42,567 nucleotides of DNA, from the NCBI GenBank assembly GCA_003667245.1, contig RCNN01000565.1, positions 1-42,567 on the forward strand. Direction: 5' to 3'. Position numbers and translations under genes: made by a program. Source of the DNA: Heterostelium multicystogenum. Lineage: Eukaryota; Evosea; Eumycetozoa; Acytosteliales; Acytosteliaceae. Below are positions 1 to 9,693 of the stretch, in pieces (within the stretch, counting starts at the first letter, position 1; the number at the start of each line of letters is the position of its first letter). Under the pieces are notes generated by a model. It ran no database searches and was not told the DNA's origin. It worked only from the letters and a program-made list of their open reading frames with translations.

Positions 1-871
1 GGTGATGCCTTCCAGCTTCTTCTCTTTAACCAGCTCGGCGATCTTCTCGATCAGACGCGCCTTGTTCAACTGGTAAGGGAGTTCGGTGATGACGATCTGC
101 TGACGGCCACCGACCTTGTCGATGTCTTCGATGATCGAGCGGGCACGCATGTAAATGCGGCCGCGACCGGTACGGTAGGCTTCGATGATGCCGGCGCGAC
201 CGTTGATGATCGCGGCGGTCGGGAAGTCCGGACCCGGGATGTACTGCATCAGCTCATCGACGGTCAGCTCGGGGTTGTCGATGAGGGCCAGGCAACCGTC
301 GATGACTTCACCGAGGTTGTGTGGCGGATGTTGGTGGCCATGCCCACGGCGATACCGCTGGAGCCGTTGACCAACAGGTTGGGAATACGGGTCGGCATGA
401 CCGCCGGGATCATTTCGGTGCCGTCGTAGTTCGGCACCCAGTCCACGGTTTCCTTGTGCAGGTCAGCCAGCAGCTCGTGCGCCAGCTTGGTCATGCGCAC
501 TTCGGTGTATCGCATGGCCGCAGCGTTGTCGCCGTCGACCGAACCGAAGTTGCCCTGGCCGTCTACCAGCAGGTAGCGCAGGGAAAACGGCTGGGCCATC
601 CGAACGATGGTGTCGTACACCGCAGTGTCGCCGTGAGGGTGATACTTACCGATCACGTCACCGACAACACGGGCAGATTTCTTGTACGGCTTGTTCCAGT
701 CGTTACCCAGCTCGCTCATCGCGAACAGCACACGCCTGTGCACGGGCTTCAAGCCATCGCGCGCATCAGGCAGTGCCCGACCGACAATTACGCTCATCGC
801 GTAGTCGAGTAGGACTGTTTCAGCTCGTCTTCGATATTGACCGGGAGGATTTCTTTGGCCAGTTCGCCCAT
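1..871 (-). CDS. gyrA: DNA gyrase subunit A, N-terminal part (3' end beyond the window)
   Basis: GyrA is the DNA breakage-reunion subunit of the type II topoisomerase that introduces negative supercoils. About the first 290 residues are present. The start at 871 gives [21 protein letters not shown], the normal Pseudomonas N-terminus. Visible landmarks are the quinolone-resistance region GDTAVYD with Thr83 and Asp87 (the Pseudomonas wild-type pair) and the catalytic Tyr122 in [11 protein letters not shown]. Two single-base deletions break the frame, near 809 (KQSY/LDYAMSV) and near 325 ([10 protein letters not shown]); the reading continues perfectly on both sides of each. As gyrA is essential, these are almost certainly sequence errors. 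mtnA lies upstream on the same strand, 302 bp away. Confidence 0.95.
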
Positions 872-1005
872 GAGAAGCCTGATTCCTTTTTCGGGTGAAA
901 CCTCGTCACATCCTATGGGACGAACGAAGCTCGCCGCTGCCGGCATGATGCCTGGCAACGACTTACGACAAATCAACGAGTTATGACACGGATCTGCGCA
1001 TTAAA

Positions 1006-1025
1006 GGTTACCCCTTGGGGTGACC
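1006..1025. promoter_or_regulatory. Near-perfect inverted repeat in the gyrA leader
   Basis: In the 302-bp gap between gyrA and mtnA, two 9-base arms (GGTTACCCC and GGGGTGACC, 8 of 9 paired) flank a TT. It lies about 135 bp upstream of the gyrA start. It could be a protein-binding site or, in RNA, a hairpin. About 25 bp further upstream on the minus strand is GATAACAT, a weak -10-like hexamer. I see no gene in 872-1173. Confidence 0.35.
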
Positions 1026-1173
1026 CTGGAAACCGCCGGATGTTATCACAATCGCCGCCACGCACCTATCCCCCTGATGCGCATGGAGCATAGTAAGTTG
1101 ACGGATGACAGGCTTGACGGCGACGAGAGGGCCTTAGAGCTGGATCCAAGGGGATTTTTGCGGGCAAATTGCC

Positions 1174-2251
1174 TCAATGCAGGCGTTTACGACACATCAG
1201 TTGCGCCAACTTCGCCGTGTCGGGGCGTTCGACGATGCCTTTTTTCAGTGACGATCACATCAATCAGGTCCGCCGGCGTCACGTCAAACACCGGGTTGAA
1301 GGCGTCTACATCAGCGGCTACGCGGGTGCCGCCGACTTCCAGCAGTTCACGGGCGTCGCGCTCTTCAAGCGGCACGTCATCACCGCTGGCCGCCATCAGG
1401 TCGATGGTTGAGCTGGGCGCCACCACCATGAAACGCACGCCGTGATGCATGGCGCACACCGCCAGCTGATAGGTGCCGATCTTGCTGACCACGTCACCGT
1501 TGGCCGCAATGCAGTCGGCACCGACGATCACCCAGGTCACGCCCTTAGTCTTGAGAATATGCGCGCCAGCCGAATCGGCATTCACGGTGACCGGAATGCC
1601 TTCATTGGCCAATTCCCAGGCCGTCAGCCGCGAGCCTTGCAGCCAGGGCCGGGTTTCGTTGGCGTAGACCCGTTCCACCATGCCTTCCAGGAACGCACCG
1701 CGAATCACCCCGAGCGCGGTACCGACGCCGCCGGTAGCCAGCGCACCCGCATTGCCATGGGTCAGGATCGCCTGAACATTGCCCTGGTGCTTGCGGATCA
1801 GCTCAACACCCAGCTGCGCCATGGTCAGGTTGGCTTCACGATCACTTTGGTGAATCGCCACCGCCTCGGCCTCCAGCACCTTCAACGGATCGGCGTGTTT
1901 CTTGAGGCGATCGAGGCAATCGCGCATGCGCTTCATGGCCCAGAAAAGATTCGACGCGGTCGGGCGGGTATCCGCCAGCAGCGCGTAGTCCTCTTCCCAG
2001 GCGGCCTGCCAGTCATCGCCCTCGGCGATGTGGGTACGAGCGGCCAGCACCAGGCCATACGCCGCACTGATGCCAATGGCCGGCGCACCGCGCACCACCA
2101 TCGTGCGAATGGCCTCGGCCACCTCGGCAGCACTGGTGCAGGCGACCCAGGTTTCTGCAGACGGCAAAATACGCTGATCGAGCAGGTACAGTGCGCCATC
2201 ACGCCAGTCGATGGCCTTCACTTTCTCCGCAGCCAACAGTCGATCGCGCAT
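1174..2251 (-). CDS. mtnA: S-methyl-5-thioribose-1-phosphate isomerase
   Basis: MtnA converts methylthioribose-1-phosphate to methylthioribulose-1-phosphate in methionine salvage. About 358 residues, the family length. The eIF2B-like fold motifs are clear: [15 protein letters not shown] near residue 53, [13 protein letters not shown] near 163, [16 protein letters not shown], and [19 protein letters not shown] with the catalytic Asp. The position of the usual catalytic Cys in the THCNxG motif reads Gly166 here. One extra A in the run at 1237-1242 shifts the frame; without it the C-terminus reads [21 protein letters not shown] and stops at 1174. The gene is divergent from the MTA deaminase gene, whose product feeds the same salvage route. 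Confidence 0.93.
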
Positions 2252-2284
2252 CCCTCACCCCGCACTTATGAACAAAAGCCGCCG

Positions 2285-2290
2285 ATTATA
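2285..2290 (-). promoter_or_regulatory. Candidate -10 box of mtnA
   Basis: A consensus TATAAT reads on the minus strand 34 bp upstream of the mtnA start, inside the 109-bp divergent promoter region. No convincing -35 box was found. Confidence 0.45.
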
Positions 2291-2316
2291 GCGATCCGCC
2301 AGCCAGGACGCTCGGG

Positions 2317-2322
2317 TATACT
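2317..2322 (+). promoter_or_regulatory. Candidate -10 box of the MTA deaminase operon
   Basis: TATACT reads on the plus strand 39 bp upstream of the ATG at 2361. It lies back to back with the mtnA -10 box, so the two salvage genes probably share a divergent promoter region. No good -35 was seen. Confidence 0.35.
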
Positions 2323-2360
2323 TCGCCGTTCTTTATAGATGCCCTGGGAAACTGCCCTCG

Positions 2361-3693
2361 ATGACACCGACTGCCGCCCCGCTCGACTTATTGCTGCTGC
2401 CCACCTGGCTGGTACCTGTCGAGCCTGCCGGCGTAGTGCTCAAGGAGCACGCCCTGGGCATTCGTGACGGGTGCATTGCGTTTTATCGGGCCACGCGCCG
2501 CGGCCTTGAAGCTCGCAGCGAGCGAAGTGCGTGAACTGCCGGGCATGCTCCTCAGCCCCGGCCTGATCAACGCCCACGGCCACGCGGCCATGACGCTGTT
2601 TCGCGGCCTGGCCGACGACCTGCCGCTGATGACCTGGCTGGAAAACCACATCTGGCCCGCCGAGGCCAAGTGGGTCGACGAAGCCTTCGTCCGCGACGGC
2701 ACTGACCTGGCCATCGCCGAGCAGATCAAGGGCGGCATCACGTGTTTCTCGGACATGTACTTCTTCCCGAAAGTCGCCAGCGAACGCGTGCACAACAGCG
2801 GCATGCGTGCGCAAATCGCCATCCCGATCCTGGATTTCCCGATTCCCGGCGCTGCTGACGCCGACGAGGCGATTCGCCAGGGCGTCGAGCTGTTCGGCGA
2901 CCTCAAGCATCACCCACGGATCAAAATCACCTTCGGCCCGCACGCGCCGTACACCGTCTGCGATGAAAACCTGGAAAAAATCCGGGTGATCGCCGAGGAA
3001 CTGGACGCCTCGATCCACATGCACGTGCATGAAACCGCCTTCGAAGTGCAGCAGTCCGTTGAACAGCGTGGTGAACGCCCGCTGGCACGGCTTGGCCGCC
3101 TGGGTTTGCTGGGGCCGCGCTTCCAGGCCGTTCACATGACCCAAATCAGCGATGACGACCTGACTTTGCTGGTAGAAAGTAACACCAGCGTGATCCATTG
3201 CCCGGAATCCAACCTGAAACTGGCCAGCGGCTTCTGCCCGGTGGAACGCCTGTGGCAAGCCGGCGTCAATGTGGCAGTAGGCACCGACGGCGCGGCCAGC
3301 AACAATGACCTCGACCTGCTGGGCGAGACCCGCACCGCCGCGCTGCTGGCCAAGGCCGTCGCCGGCTCGGCCACCGCCCTGGATGCCCACCGCGCCCTGC
3401 GCATGGCCACCCTCAACGGCGCCCGGGCCATGGGCCTGGAAAGTCAAATCGGCTCGCTGGAAGTCGGCAAGGCCGCTGACATCGTGGCCTTCGACCTGTC
3501 GGGCCTGGCGCAACAACCGATCTACGATCCGGTCTCACAGCTTATATATGCCACCGGACGCGATTGTGTGAAACACCTTTGGGTCGGCGGCAAGCAATTG
3601 CTCGACGACCGGCAACTGACCCGCCTGGATGAACAACAGTTGTGCGCCACGGCCATCGCCTGGGGCCAGCGCATCAGCGGACACAGCGAATAA
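2361..3693 (+). CDS. mtaD: 5'-methylthioadenosine deaminase (TRZ/ATZ-family amidohydrolase)
   Basis: An amidohydrolase orthologous by sequence and position to the Pseudomonas aeruginosa PA3170 group, which deaminates methylthioadenosine to methylthioinosine. About 443 residues. Metal and catalytic motifs are present: [13 protein letters not shown] (His-x-His pair), HMHVHE, and [17 protein letters not shown] with the metal Asp. The start at 2361 ([20 protein letters not shown]) is the family N-terminus. One extra T near 2482 (GCGTTTTATC) splits it; the reading then runs intact from [10 protein letters not shown] to the stop. ubiG follows 64 bp downstream, as in other pseudomonads. Related enzymes also accept S-adenosylhomocysteine, so the exact substrate is inferred. 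Confidence 0.88.
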
Positions 3694-3757
3694 CACCCGC
3701 CCTGGCAACGCATGCCAGGGCCGGCAAAACGTTTTTATCAGATTTAGAGGATTCCCC

Positions 3758-4458
3758 ATGAGCAACGTCGACCACGCTGAAATCGCCCAAATTCGAAGCC
3801 CTCGCCCATCGCTGGTGGGACCGCGAAAGCGAGTTCAAAACCCCTGCACGACATCAACCCGCTGCGGGTCAACTGGATTGACGAGCGCGTCAACCTGGCC
3901 GGCAAGAAGGTACTGGATGTGGGTTGCGGCGGCGGGATCCTCAGTGAATCCATGGCCCAGCGCGGCGCCACCGTGGATGGGTATCGACATGGGCGAAGCG
4001 CCATTGGCCGTGGCCCAGTTGCACCAACTGGAGTCCGGCGTGAACGTCGAATACCGGCAGATCACCGCCGAAGAGCTGGCCGAAGAGATGCCCGGCAGTT
4101 CGACGTGGTCACTTGCCTGGAAATGCTCGAGCACGTGCGGACCCGTCCTCGGTGATCCGCGCCTGCTTCCGCATGGTCAAGCCCGGTGGCCAGGTGTTCT
4201 TCTCCACCATCAACCGCAATCCGAAGGCGTACCTGTTCGCGATCATCGCGTGCCGAATACATCATGAAGCTGCTGCCCCGCGGCACCCATGACTTCAAGA
4301 ATTCATTCCGCCCTTCCGAGCTGGGCGCCTGGAGCCGTCAGGCCGGGCTGACCGTCAAGGACATCATCGGCTTGACCTACAACCCGCTGACCAAGCACTA
4401 CAAGCTGGCCAGCGACGTTGACGTCAACTACATGATCCAGACCCTGCGCGAGGAGTAA
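3758..4458 (+). CDS. ubiG: Ubiquinone biosynthesis O-methyltransferase
   Basis: UbiG carries out both SAM-dependent O-methylations in ubiquinone synthesis at the inner face of the membrane. About 232 residues. The class I methyltransferase motif [20 protein letters not shown] is seen near residue 50, then [44 protein letters not shown] and the UbiG-typical LLPRGTHDF / [10 protein letters not shown]. The frame is broken many times: near 3788, 3838, 3978, 4092, 4136, 4246 and a compensated pair at 4304-4312. Every segment matches UbiG in order, so this looks like sequence error. It ends 4 bp before mupP and is probably cotranscribed with it. Confidence 0.93.
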
Positions 4459-4462
4459 GCCT

Positions 4463-5135
4463 GTGAAGTTGCGAGCGGTTCTTTTCGACATGGACGGTAC
4501 CCTGCTGGACACCGCGCCAAGACTTTATCGCCATCTGCCAGGCCATGCGCGCTGACCGCGGCCTGGCACCGATCAACGACCAGCACATCCGCGATGAAAT
4601 CTCCGGCGGCGCCCGGGCGATGGTCGCCGTGACCTTTTCCATGGACCCCGAGTCCCCGGGCTTTTGAAGAGCTGCGCCAGGAATTCCTCGAGCGTTACCT
4701 CAAGGGCTGCGCGATCCACAGCAAGCTGTTCGAGGGCATGGAGGAGCTGCTGGTGGATATCGAGAAATCCAGGCTGATCTGGGGCGTGGTCACCAACAAG
4801 CCACTGCGCTTTGCCGAACCGATCATGAGCAGCTGGGCCTGGCCGAGCGCTCCGCGCTGCTGATCTGCCCGGACCACGTGAAGAACAGCAAGCCGGACCC
4901 GGAAACCGTTGATCCTGGCGTGCAAGATGCTCGACCTGGACCCGGCCAGCGTGCTGTTCGTGGGGGATGACCTGCGGGACATCGAGTCGGGCCGCGACGC
5001 CGGCACTCGTACCGCGGCGGTCACCTACGGCTATATCCACCCGGACGACAACCGCGCAACTGGGGTGCCGATGTGGTGGTGGATCACCCGCTGGAATTGC
5101 GCAAAGTGCTGGACAGCGCGCTGTGCAGCTGCTGA
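4463..5135 (+). CDS. mupP: N-acetylmuramic acid 6-phosphate phosphatase (HAD family)
   Basis: MupP dephosphorylates MurNAc-6-phosphate in the Pseudomonas peptidoglycan recycling route that bypasses de novo UDP-MurNAc synthesis. The gene was formerly annotated as a phosphoglycolate phosphatase (gph). About 223 residues. HAD motif I is [11 protein letters not shown] at the N-terminus; motif II is VVTNKP, motif III SKPDPE and motif [18 protein letters not shown]. The GTG start at 4463 lies 4 bp after the ubiG stop, typical of translational coupling. Apparent indels lie near 4520, 4663, 4829, 4908 and 5060. The identification rests on motifs plus the conserved ubiG-mupP-yciK order. Confidence 0.88.
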
Positions 5136-5163
5136 TCGGGACTGCCTGAGGTTGCTGCAACTT

Positions 5164-5257
5164 TGTGGCGAGGGAGCTTGCTCCCGTTCGACTGCGCAGC
5201 AGTCGCGAAAAGCTGGGGCTGCTTCGCAACCCAACGGGAGCAAGCTCCCTCGCCACA
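5164..5257. repeat. REP palindrome pair, GTGGCGAGGGAGCTTGCTCCC type
   Basis: Two inverted copies of TGTGGCGAGGGAGCTTGCTCCC flank a short central hairpin, the layout of a Pseudomonas REP doublet (REPIN). It fills most of the space between mupP and yciK. It could act as an mRNA-stabilising or terminating structure, but it is mainly a mobile intergenic repeat. Confidence 0.85.
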
Positions 5258-5324
5258 GAAGCCTTGGCCAGCCTTAGCCGCAATCAATCACATGGATTTT
5301 CTGTGAACTTTGTCGAGGTTGTTT

Positions 5325-6063
5325 ATGTTTGATTACTCCGCACGTCCAGAACTGCTCAAGGGCCGGGTCATCCTGGTCACCGGCGCCGGTCGCGGGATTG
5401 GCGCAGCGGCGGCCAAAACCTATGCTGCCCACGGCGCCACCGTGCTGCTGCTGGGCAAGACCGAAGCCAACCTGGCCCAGGTCTACGACGAAATCGAAGC
5501 CGCCGGCCAACCGCAGCCGGTGGTGATCCCGTTCAACCTGGAGACCGCCCTGCCCCATCAATACGATGAGCTGGCAGCGATGATCGAAAAAGGAGTTCGG
5601 CCACCTCGACGGTTTGCTGCACAACGCCTCGATCATCGGCCCGCGCACACCGATCGAGCAGTTGTCCGGCGAGAACTTCATGCGGGTGATGCATGTGAAC
5701 GTCAACGCGATATTCATGCTGACCAGCACGCTGTTGCCGCTGCTCAACTGTCCCAGGATGCGTCGGTGGTGTTCACCTCAAGCAGCGTGGGCCGCAAGGG
5801 CCGGGCTTATTGGGGGCTTACGGGGTGTCGAAGTTTGCCACCGAAGGGCTGATGCAAACCCTGGCGGACGAGCTGGACAACGTCGCACCGGTGCGCGCCA
5901 ACAGCATCAACCCAGGCGCCACCCGCACCAGCATGCGGGCCCAGGCGTATCCAGGGGAGAACCCGACCGATAACCCGACACCGGAGGAAATCATGCCGGT
6001 GTACTGTACCTGATGGGGCCGGACAGTACCGGCATCAATGGGCAGGCGTTTGACGCGCAATAA
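5325..6063 (+). CDS. yciK: YciK family short-chain dehydrogenase/reductase
   Basis: An NAD(P)-dependent oxidoreductase of the classical SDR fold; the physiological substrate of YciK is unknown. About 247 residues. Cofactor motif TGAGRGIGAAAA lies near residue 20, then HNASIIGP (the NNAG position), the catalytic Ser in VVFTSSSVGRKGR and the YxxxK motif in YGVSKFATEG, followed by NPGATRTSMRAQAYP. I use the ATG at 5325 rather than the upstream TTG because MFDYSARPELLKGR is the family N-terminus. Apparent indels lie near 5590, 5750, 5812 and 6008. The mtaD-ubiG-mupP-yciK order is conserved in Pseudomonas. Confidence 0.9.
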
Positions 6064-6086
6064 CTATCTGGAACACAGTACAACCT

Positions 6087-6178
6087 AATGTGGGAGCGGG
6101 CTTGCTCGCGAAGGCGGAGTGTCAGTCAACAGAGATATCGACTGATCCACCGCCTTCGCGAGCAAGCCGCTCCACATT
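6087..6178. repeat. REP palindrome pair, GTGGGAGCGGGCTTGCTCGCG type
   Basis: Inverted copies of the common fluorescent-Pseudomonas REP (TGTGGGAGCGGGCTTGCTCG plus CGAAGGCGG) face each other around a ~30-bp centre. The right arm lacks two or three bases relative to the left. It separates the convergent yciK and solute-binding-protein genes. The same family forms the target of the insertion sequence at 14451. Confidence 0.88.
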
Positions 6179-6201
6179 TGTATTGCGGTGATCTCTAGAA
6201 C

Positions 6202-7716
6202 TTAGTTCTTCACCACTTCCTCAAGCGTGAAGCGCCCCAACGGGTTTTGCAGGAAGTTGCTCACGTTCTTGCGTGAGATGTTGATGTACGGGCTGTAGTA
6301 CAAGTCGATCCAGTTCACATCCTGTTTCGCCATTTTCTGCAGGTCGACGTACATCTGCTCACGCTTGACCGGGTCCGCCTCGATCCGCGCCGCGGCCACC
6401 AGGTCCTTGACCTTGTCGTTCTTGTAGCGGGTCATGTAGTTCTGGTTGGTGTCGTGGCCCAGCACGAAGGTGGTCTTCTGGTCCGGGTCGAGGATGTCGT
6501 TGGTCCAGTACATCACCGAAATATCGTAATCGCCGTCCACCAGCATCTGCCAGCTTTGGGTCGGGTCGACCTTTTGCAGGTTGGCCGTCACACCGACCTT
6601 GGCCAGTTGATCCTTGATCATCACCGCAATCTGCTCGTCGGCTTCGTTGCCGGCGTTGACCACATAGTTGAGCTTCAAATCCTGGGCGCCGGCAGCCGCC
6701 AGCAGCTTCTTGGCTTCGGTCGGGTCATACGGGCGTTGCAGGTTGTTGGCGTAGTGGTACAGCGAGCCTTTTGGGATGTAGGAATAGGCCACGGTGCCCT
6801 GGCCGAAGGTGGCGGTTTTCACCAGCGATTGTTTATCGATGGCCATGTCCAGCGCCTGGCGCACTTCCGGCTTGGCCAGCAGGCCGTGGGCTTGGTTGAT
6901 CAACAAGTGATCTTCACGGGTAGACGGGTCGGAGTGCACCACCACGTTCTTGTCTTTTTTCAGCTCTTCAACCCGGGAAAACGGGACGAAGATCGCCGTG
7001 TCCAGCTCATTGTTCTGCACCATGCGCATGCGGGTGTTGTCGTCGGTGACGGAGACCCATTCCACACCATCCAGGCTGACGTTGCTGGCCTGCCAGAAGT
7101 TCGGGTTCTTCTTCAGGATCACCCGATCGCCCTTGCGCCACTCGTCCACGGTAAATGCGCCGGAGGTCACCGGGTTTTCCGAGTAGGCGTCTTCGCCCAT
7201 CTTGGTCATGGCTTTTTCCGACAGGATCGACACCGTCGGCGAAGCCAGTTGCGAGAGGAAGGCCACTGCCGGGGTTTTCAAGGTCACTACCAGGGTTTGC
7301 GGGTCGCTGGCCTTGGCGGTGTTGATCAGGCTGAACGGGTCGCTCCACAGCGAGGCCTTGTTGTCGCGGATGCGCAACAGGCTGAAGGCAGCGTCGTCGG
7401 CGGTGATCGGCGAGCCATCCGAGAACTTCGCGGCACGCAGCTTGAAGGTGTACGTCAGGCCGTCCTTGGAAATGTCCCAGCTTTCTGCCAGCCCCCGGTT
7501 CCATCTTGGTGCCCAGGTTGTCCACGCGCACCAGGGTGTCGTAGACGTTGGCGAACACCCAGGTATCGCGGTTCTGCGCGCTTTTGATCGGGTCAAACGT
7601 GGTGCTGTCTTCGCGGCAGCCGATGGTCAGCACACCTGCGGCGTGGGCAATACCGGCGGTCAGCGACCAGGCGGTGAGTGTGGCGGCGGCGAGCAACTTC
7701 AAGTGACGGATTGCAT
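6202..7716 (-). CDS. Periplasmic solute-binding protein of the peptide-type ABC transporter (AapF-like)
   Basis: A family 5 extracellular solute-binding protein (SBP_bac_5, dipeptide/oligopeptide type) of about 504 residues. It has an N-terminal signal peptide (LLAAATLTAWSLTAGIAHAAG) followed by mature sequence opening VLTIGCREDSTTFDP. It should capture the ligand in the periplasm for the two permeases and two ATPases encoded just upstream. I place the start at the ATG at 7716, 7 bp after AGGAG; one base seems missing near 7703. An extra G near 7500 breaks the frame again (MEPG/LAESWDIS). It is the last gene of the operon, 51 bp after the ATPase gene. In the PipR system of Populus endophytes the binding protein AapF imports the plant signal; that role is inferred here from gene order. 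Confidence 0.88.
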
Positions 7717-7767
7717 GTCATAACTCCTTGTCTATAATGGCGGTTGTTCATGATCGGCAGGAAGGGT

Positions 7768-8739
7768 TCAAAGCAAAGGTTCTTCAAGCACGCAACTGTA
7801 CCGATGCGTTTGCACAACGTGAGTCGGCGGCAATACCTCGGCACACACGGCGCGTGCATGTCGGCAACGCGGGTGAAAGGCGCAACCGCTGGGCAGTCTC
7901 AACGGGCTGGGTGGCTCGCCCGGCAAGGGCTCGCTGGGCAGCGGGCGGTACGGATCAATCTCCGGGATCGCCTGGATCAACGCCGCCGTGTAGGGGTGAC
8001 GGGGCGTGGTGAACACTGCCTCCACCGGGCCTTCCTCGACGATTTTCCCCAGGTACATCACCGCCACCCGATCACACAGGCGGCGGACGATGGCCAGGTC
8101 GTGGGCGATAAACAGGATCGCCAGGTTCATGCGCTGTTGCAGTTCCAGCAGCAGGTTGATGATCTGGCCCTGGATCGACACATCCAGGGCAGCCACGCAT
8201 TCGTCGGCGATGATCAGCCGCGGCTCCACCGCCAGCGCCCGGGCAATGCCGACGCGCTGGCACTGGCCGCCGCTCAGGGAGCCGGGCTTGCGGCTGGCAA
8301 GCTCGGGGCGCAGGCCTACCAGATCGAGTAACTCGTCGACCCGGCGTGGGATGTTTTCCGACGCCACCTTGCGCTGCACCCGCAGGACTTCGGCGATGGT
8401 TTCGCCGACGGTAAGACGCGGGTTCAGGGCCGCGTAGGGATCCTGGAATATCATCGCCGTCTCGTGCCGCAAACGGGCGATATCGACCGGCCCGGCGTGG
8501 GCCATGTCGATGCCGTCAAACACCACCTGCCCGGCGCTGATGGGGTTGAGGTGCAGGATCGCCCTCCCCAATGTGCTTTTGCCGCTGCCGGACTCGCCCA
8601 CCAAACCCAGTGTTTCACCGGCGGCCAGGGTCAACGACACCCCGTTGACCGCCCTCACCCACTGTTTATTCAGGCCGAACAGGCCGCTGCCGGCGGCGGC
8701 AAAACGCACCTCAAGGTCATTCACCTGCAACAACGTCAT
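7768..8739 (-). CDS. Peptide-type ABC transporter ATPase, DppF/OppF-like
   Basis: One of two ATP-hydrolysing subunits of the operon's importer. 323 residues, unbroken from [13 protein letters not shown]. Walker A is GESGSGKST near residue 50, the signature motif is LSGGQCQRVGIA and Walker B is LIIADECVAALD. The C-terminus carries the oligopeptide/dipeptide-specific extension with GCAFHPRCRHARAVC, whose cysteines bind an iron-sulphur cluster in some family members. The start overlaps the previous gene's stop as ATGA (8736-8739). A longer open frame extends upstream to 8994 but is only an antisense-like extension through the neighbour gene. Confidence 0.93.
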   Translation of the reverse strand: MTLLQVNDLEVRFAAAGSGLFGLNKQWVRAVNGVSLTLAAGETLGLVGESGSGKSTLGRAILHLNPISAGQVVFDGIDMAHAGPVDIARLRHETAMIFQDPYAALNPRLTVGETIAEVLRVQRKVASENIPRRVDELLDLVGLRPELASRKPGSLSGGQCQRVGIARALAVEPRLIIADECVAALDVSIQGQIINLLLELQQRMNLAILFIAHDLAIVRRLCDRVAVMYLGKIVEEGPVEAVFTTPRHPYTAALIQAIPEIDPYRPLPSEPLPGEPPSPLRLPSGCAFHPRCRHARAVCAEVLPPTHVVQTHRYSCVLEEPLL

Positions 8740-9693
8740 GGGCGAACTCCCAGGGGATAGTGACAGGCCACCCGCGCGCCTTCCGGCAGCAGCTCGGTGC
8801 ACAAGGTGCCGACTTGCGGGCAGCGCGGGTTGAACCGGCAGCCCTTGGGCAATGCGTCGAGCAATGGCGGTTGGCCGGCGATGGTGCGCAACAGGGCGTG
8901 GCCGCTGCTGGTGGCGGGCTGGCACTCGATCAGGCCGGCGGTGTAAGGGTGTTGCGGGTGTGCCAGCAGCTCGTATTTGCTGCCGTGTTCGCACAGGCGC
9001 CCGGCGTACATCACGGCGATGGAGTCGCAGGTTTGCGCCACCACGCCCAGGTCGTGAGTGATCATGATGATCGACAGGCCACGCTGGTCCCGCAGGTCCA
9101 GCAACAGCCGCAAAATCTGGGCTTGCACGGTCACGTCGAGGGCGGTGGTCGGTTCGTCGGCAATCAGCACCTTGGGATTGCAGCCAAGGGCCACCGCGAT
9201 CATTGCCCGCTGGCGCATGCCGCCGGAAAACTCGTGGGGGTAATTGTCGATCCGCGCCTGGGGATCGGGAATGCCGACCTGGCGCAGCACTTCGATAGCC
9301 TGCAAGCGCGCCTCCTTTTTCGACGCGCCCTGGTGCAGTCGGATGCCTTCGGCGATCTGCTCGCCGATGCGCATCAACGGGTCGAGGTGGCTACTGGGGT
9401 TCTGGAAAATCATCCCAAGTTGCCCACCGCGTACCGCGCGCATGCCGGCGTCATCCAGCTGCAGAAGGTCCTGGCCCGCCAGGCGCACCGAACCGCCCTG
9501 CACCCGCAGGCTCGGGGACGGCAGCAAGCGCATCAGCCCGCGACAGGCCATGGTCTTGCCCGAACCGCTTTCGCCCACCAGGCCGAGGATCTCACCTTCG
9601 GCCAGGTCGAACGACACCCGGGTCCACCAACGTTACGTCGCGCCCGGTGTTATTGGCGATGACGCTCAGGTCCTGCACCTGCAACAGGCTCAT
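8736..9693 (-). CDS. Peptide-type ABC transporter ATPase, DppD/OppD-like
   Basis: The second ATPase subunit of the importer, about 318 residues. Walker A is GESGSGKT, the signature is [12 protein letters not shown], and Walker B is [12 protein letters not shown]. The C-terminal family extension has [15 protein letters not shown]. The start at 9693 gives [20 protein letters not shown]; one extra C near 9622 shifts the frame just before [17 protein letters not shown]. It is coupled by ATGA overlaps to the permease gene upstream (9690-9693) and the ATPase gene downstream (8736-8739). Confidence 0.93.

Noticed and set aside
2440..3516. A 358-residue open frame opposite the MTA deaminase
   Set aside because: Antisense shadow with no motifs; the plus-strand reading has full amidohydrolase motifs.
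3758..5135. Genuine pseudogene decay of ubiG and mupP
   Set aside because: Breaks are single bases, spread evenly over essential and dispensable genes alike, and all residues between them are conserved.
5164..6178. CRISPR array
   Set aside because: The repeats are inverted REP pairs with no regular direct-repeat spacing and no cas genes nearby.
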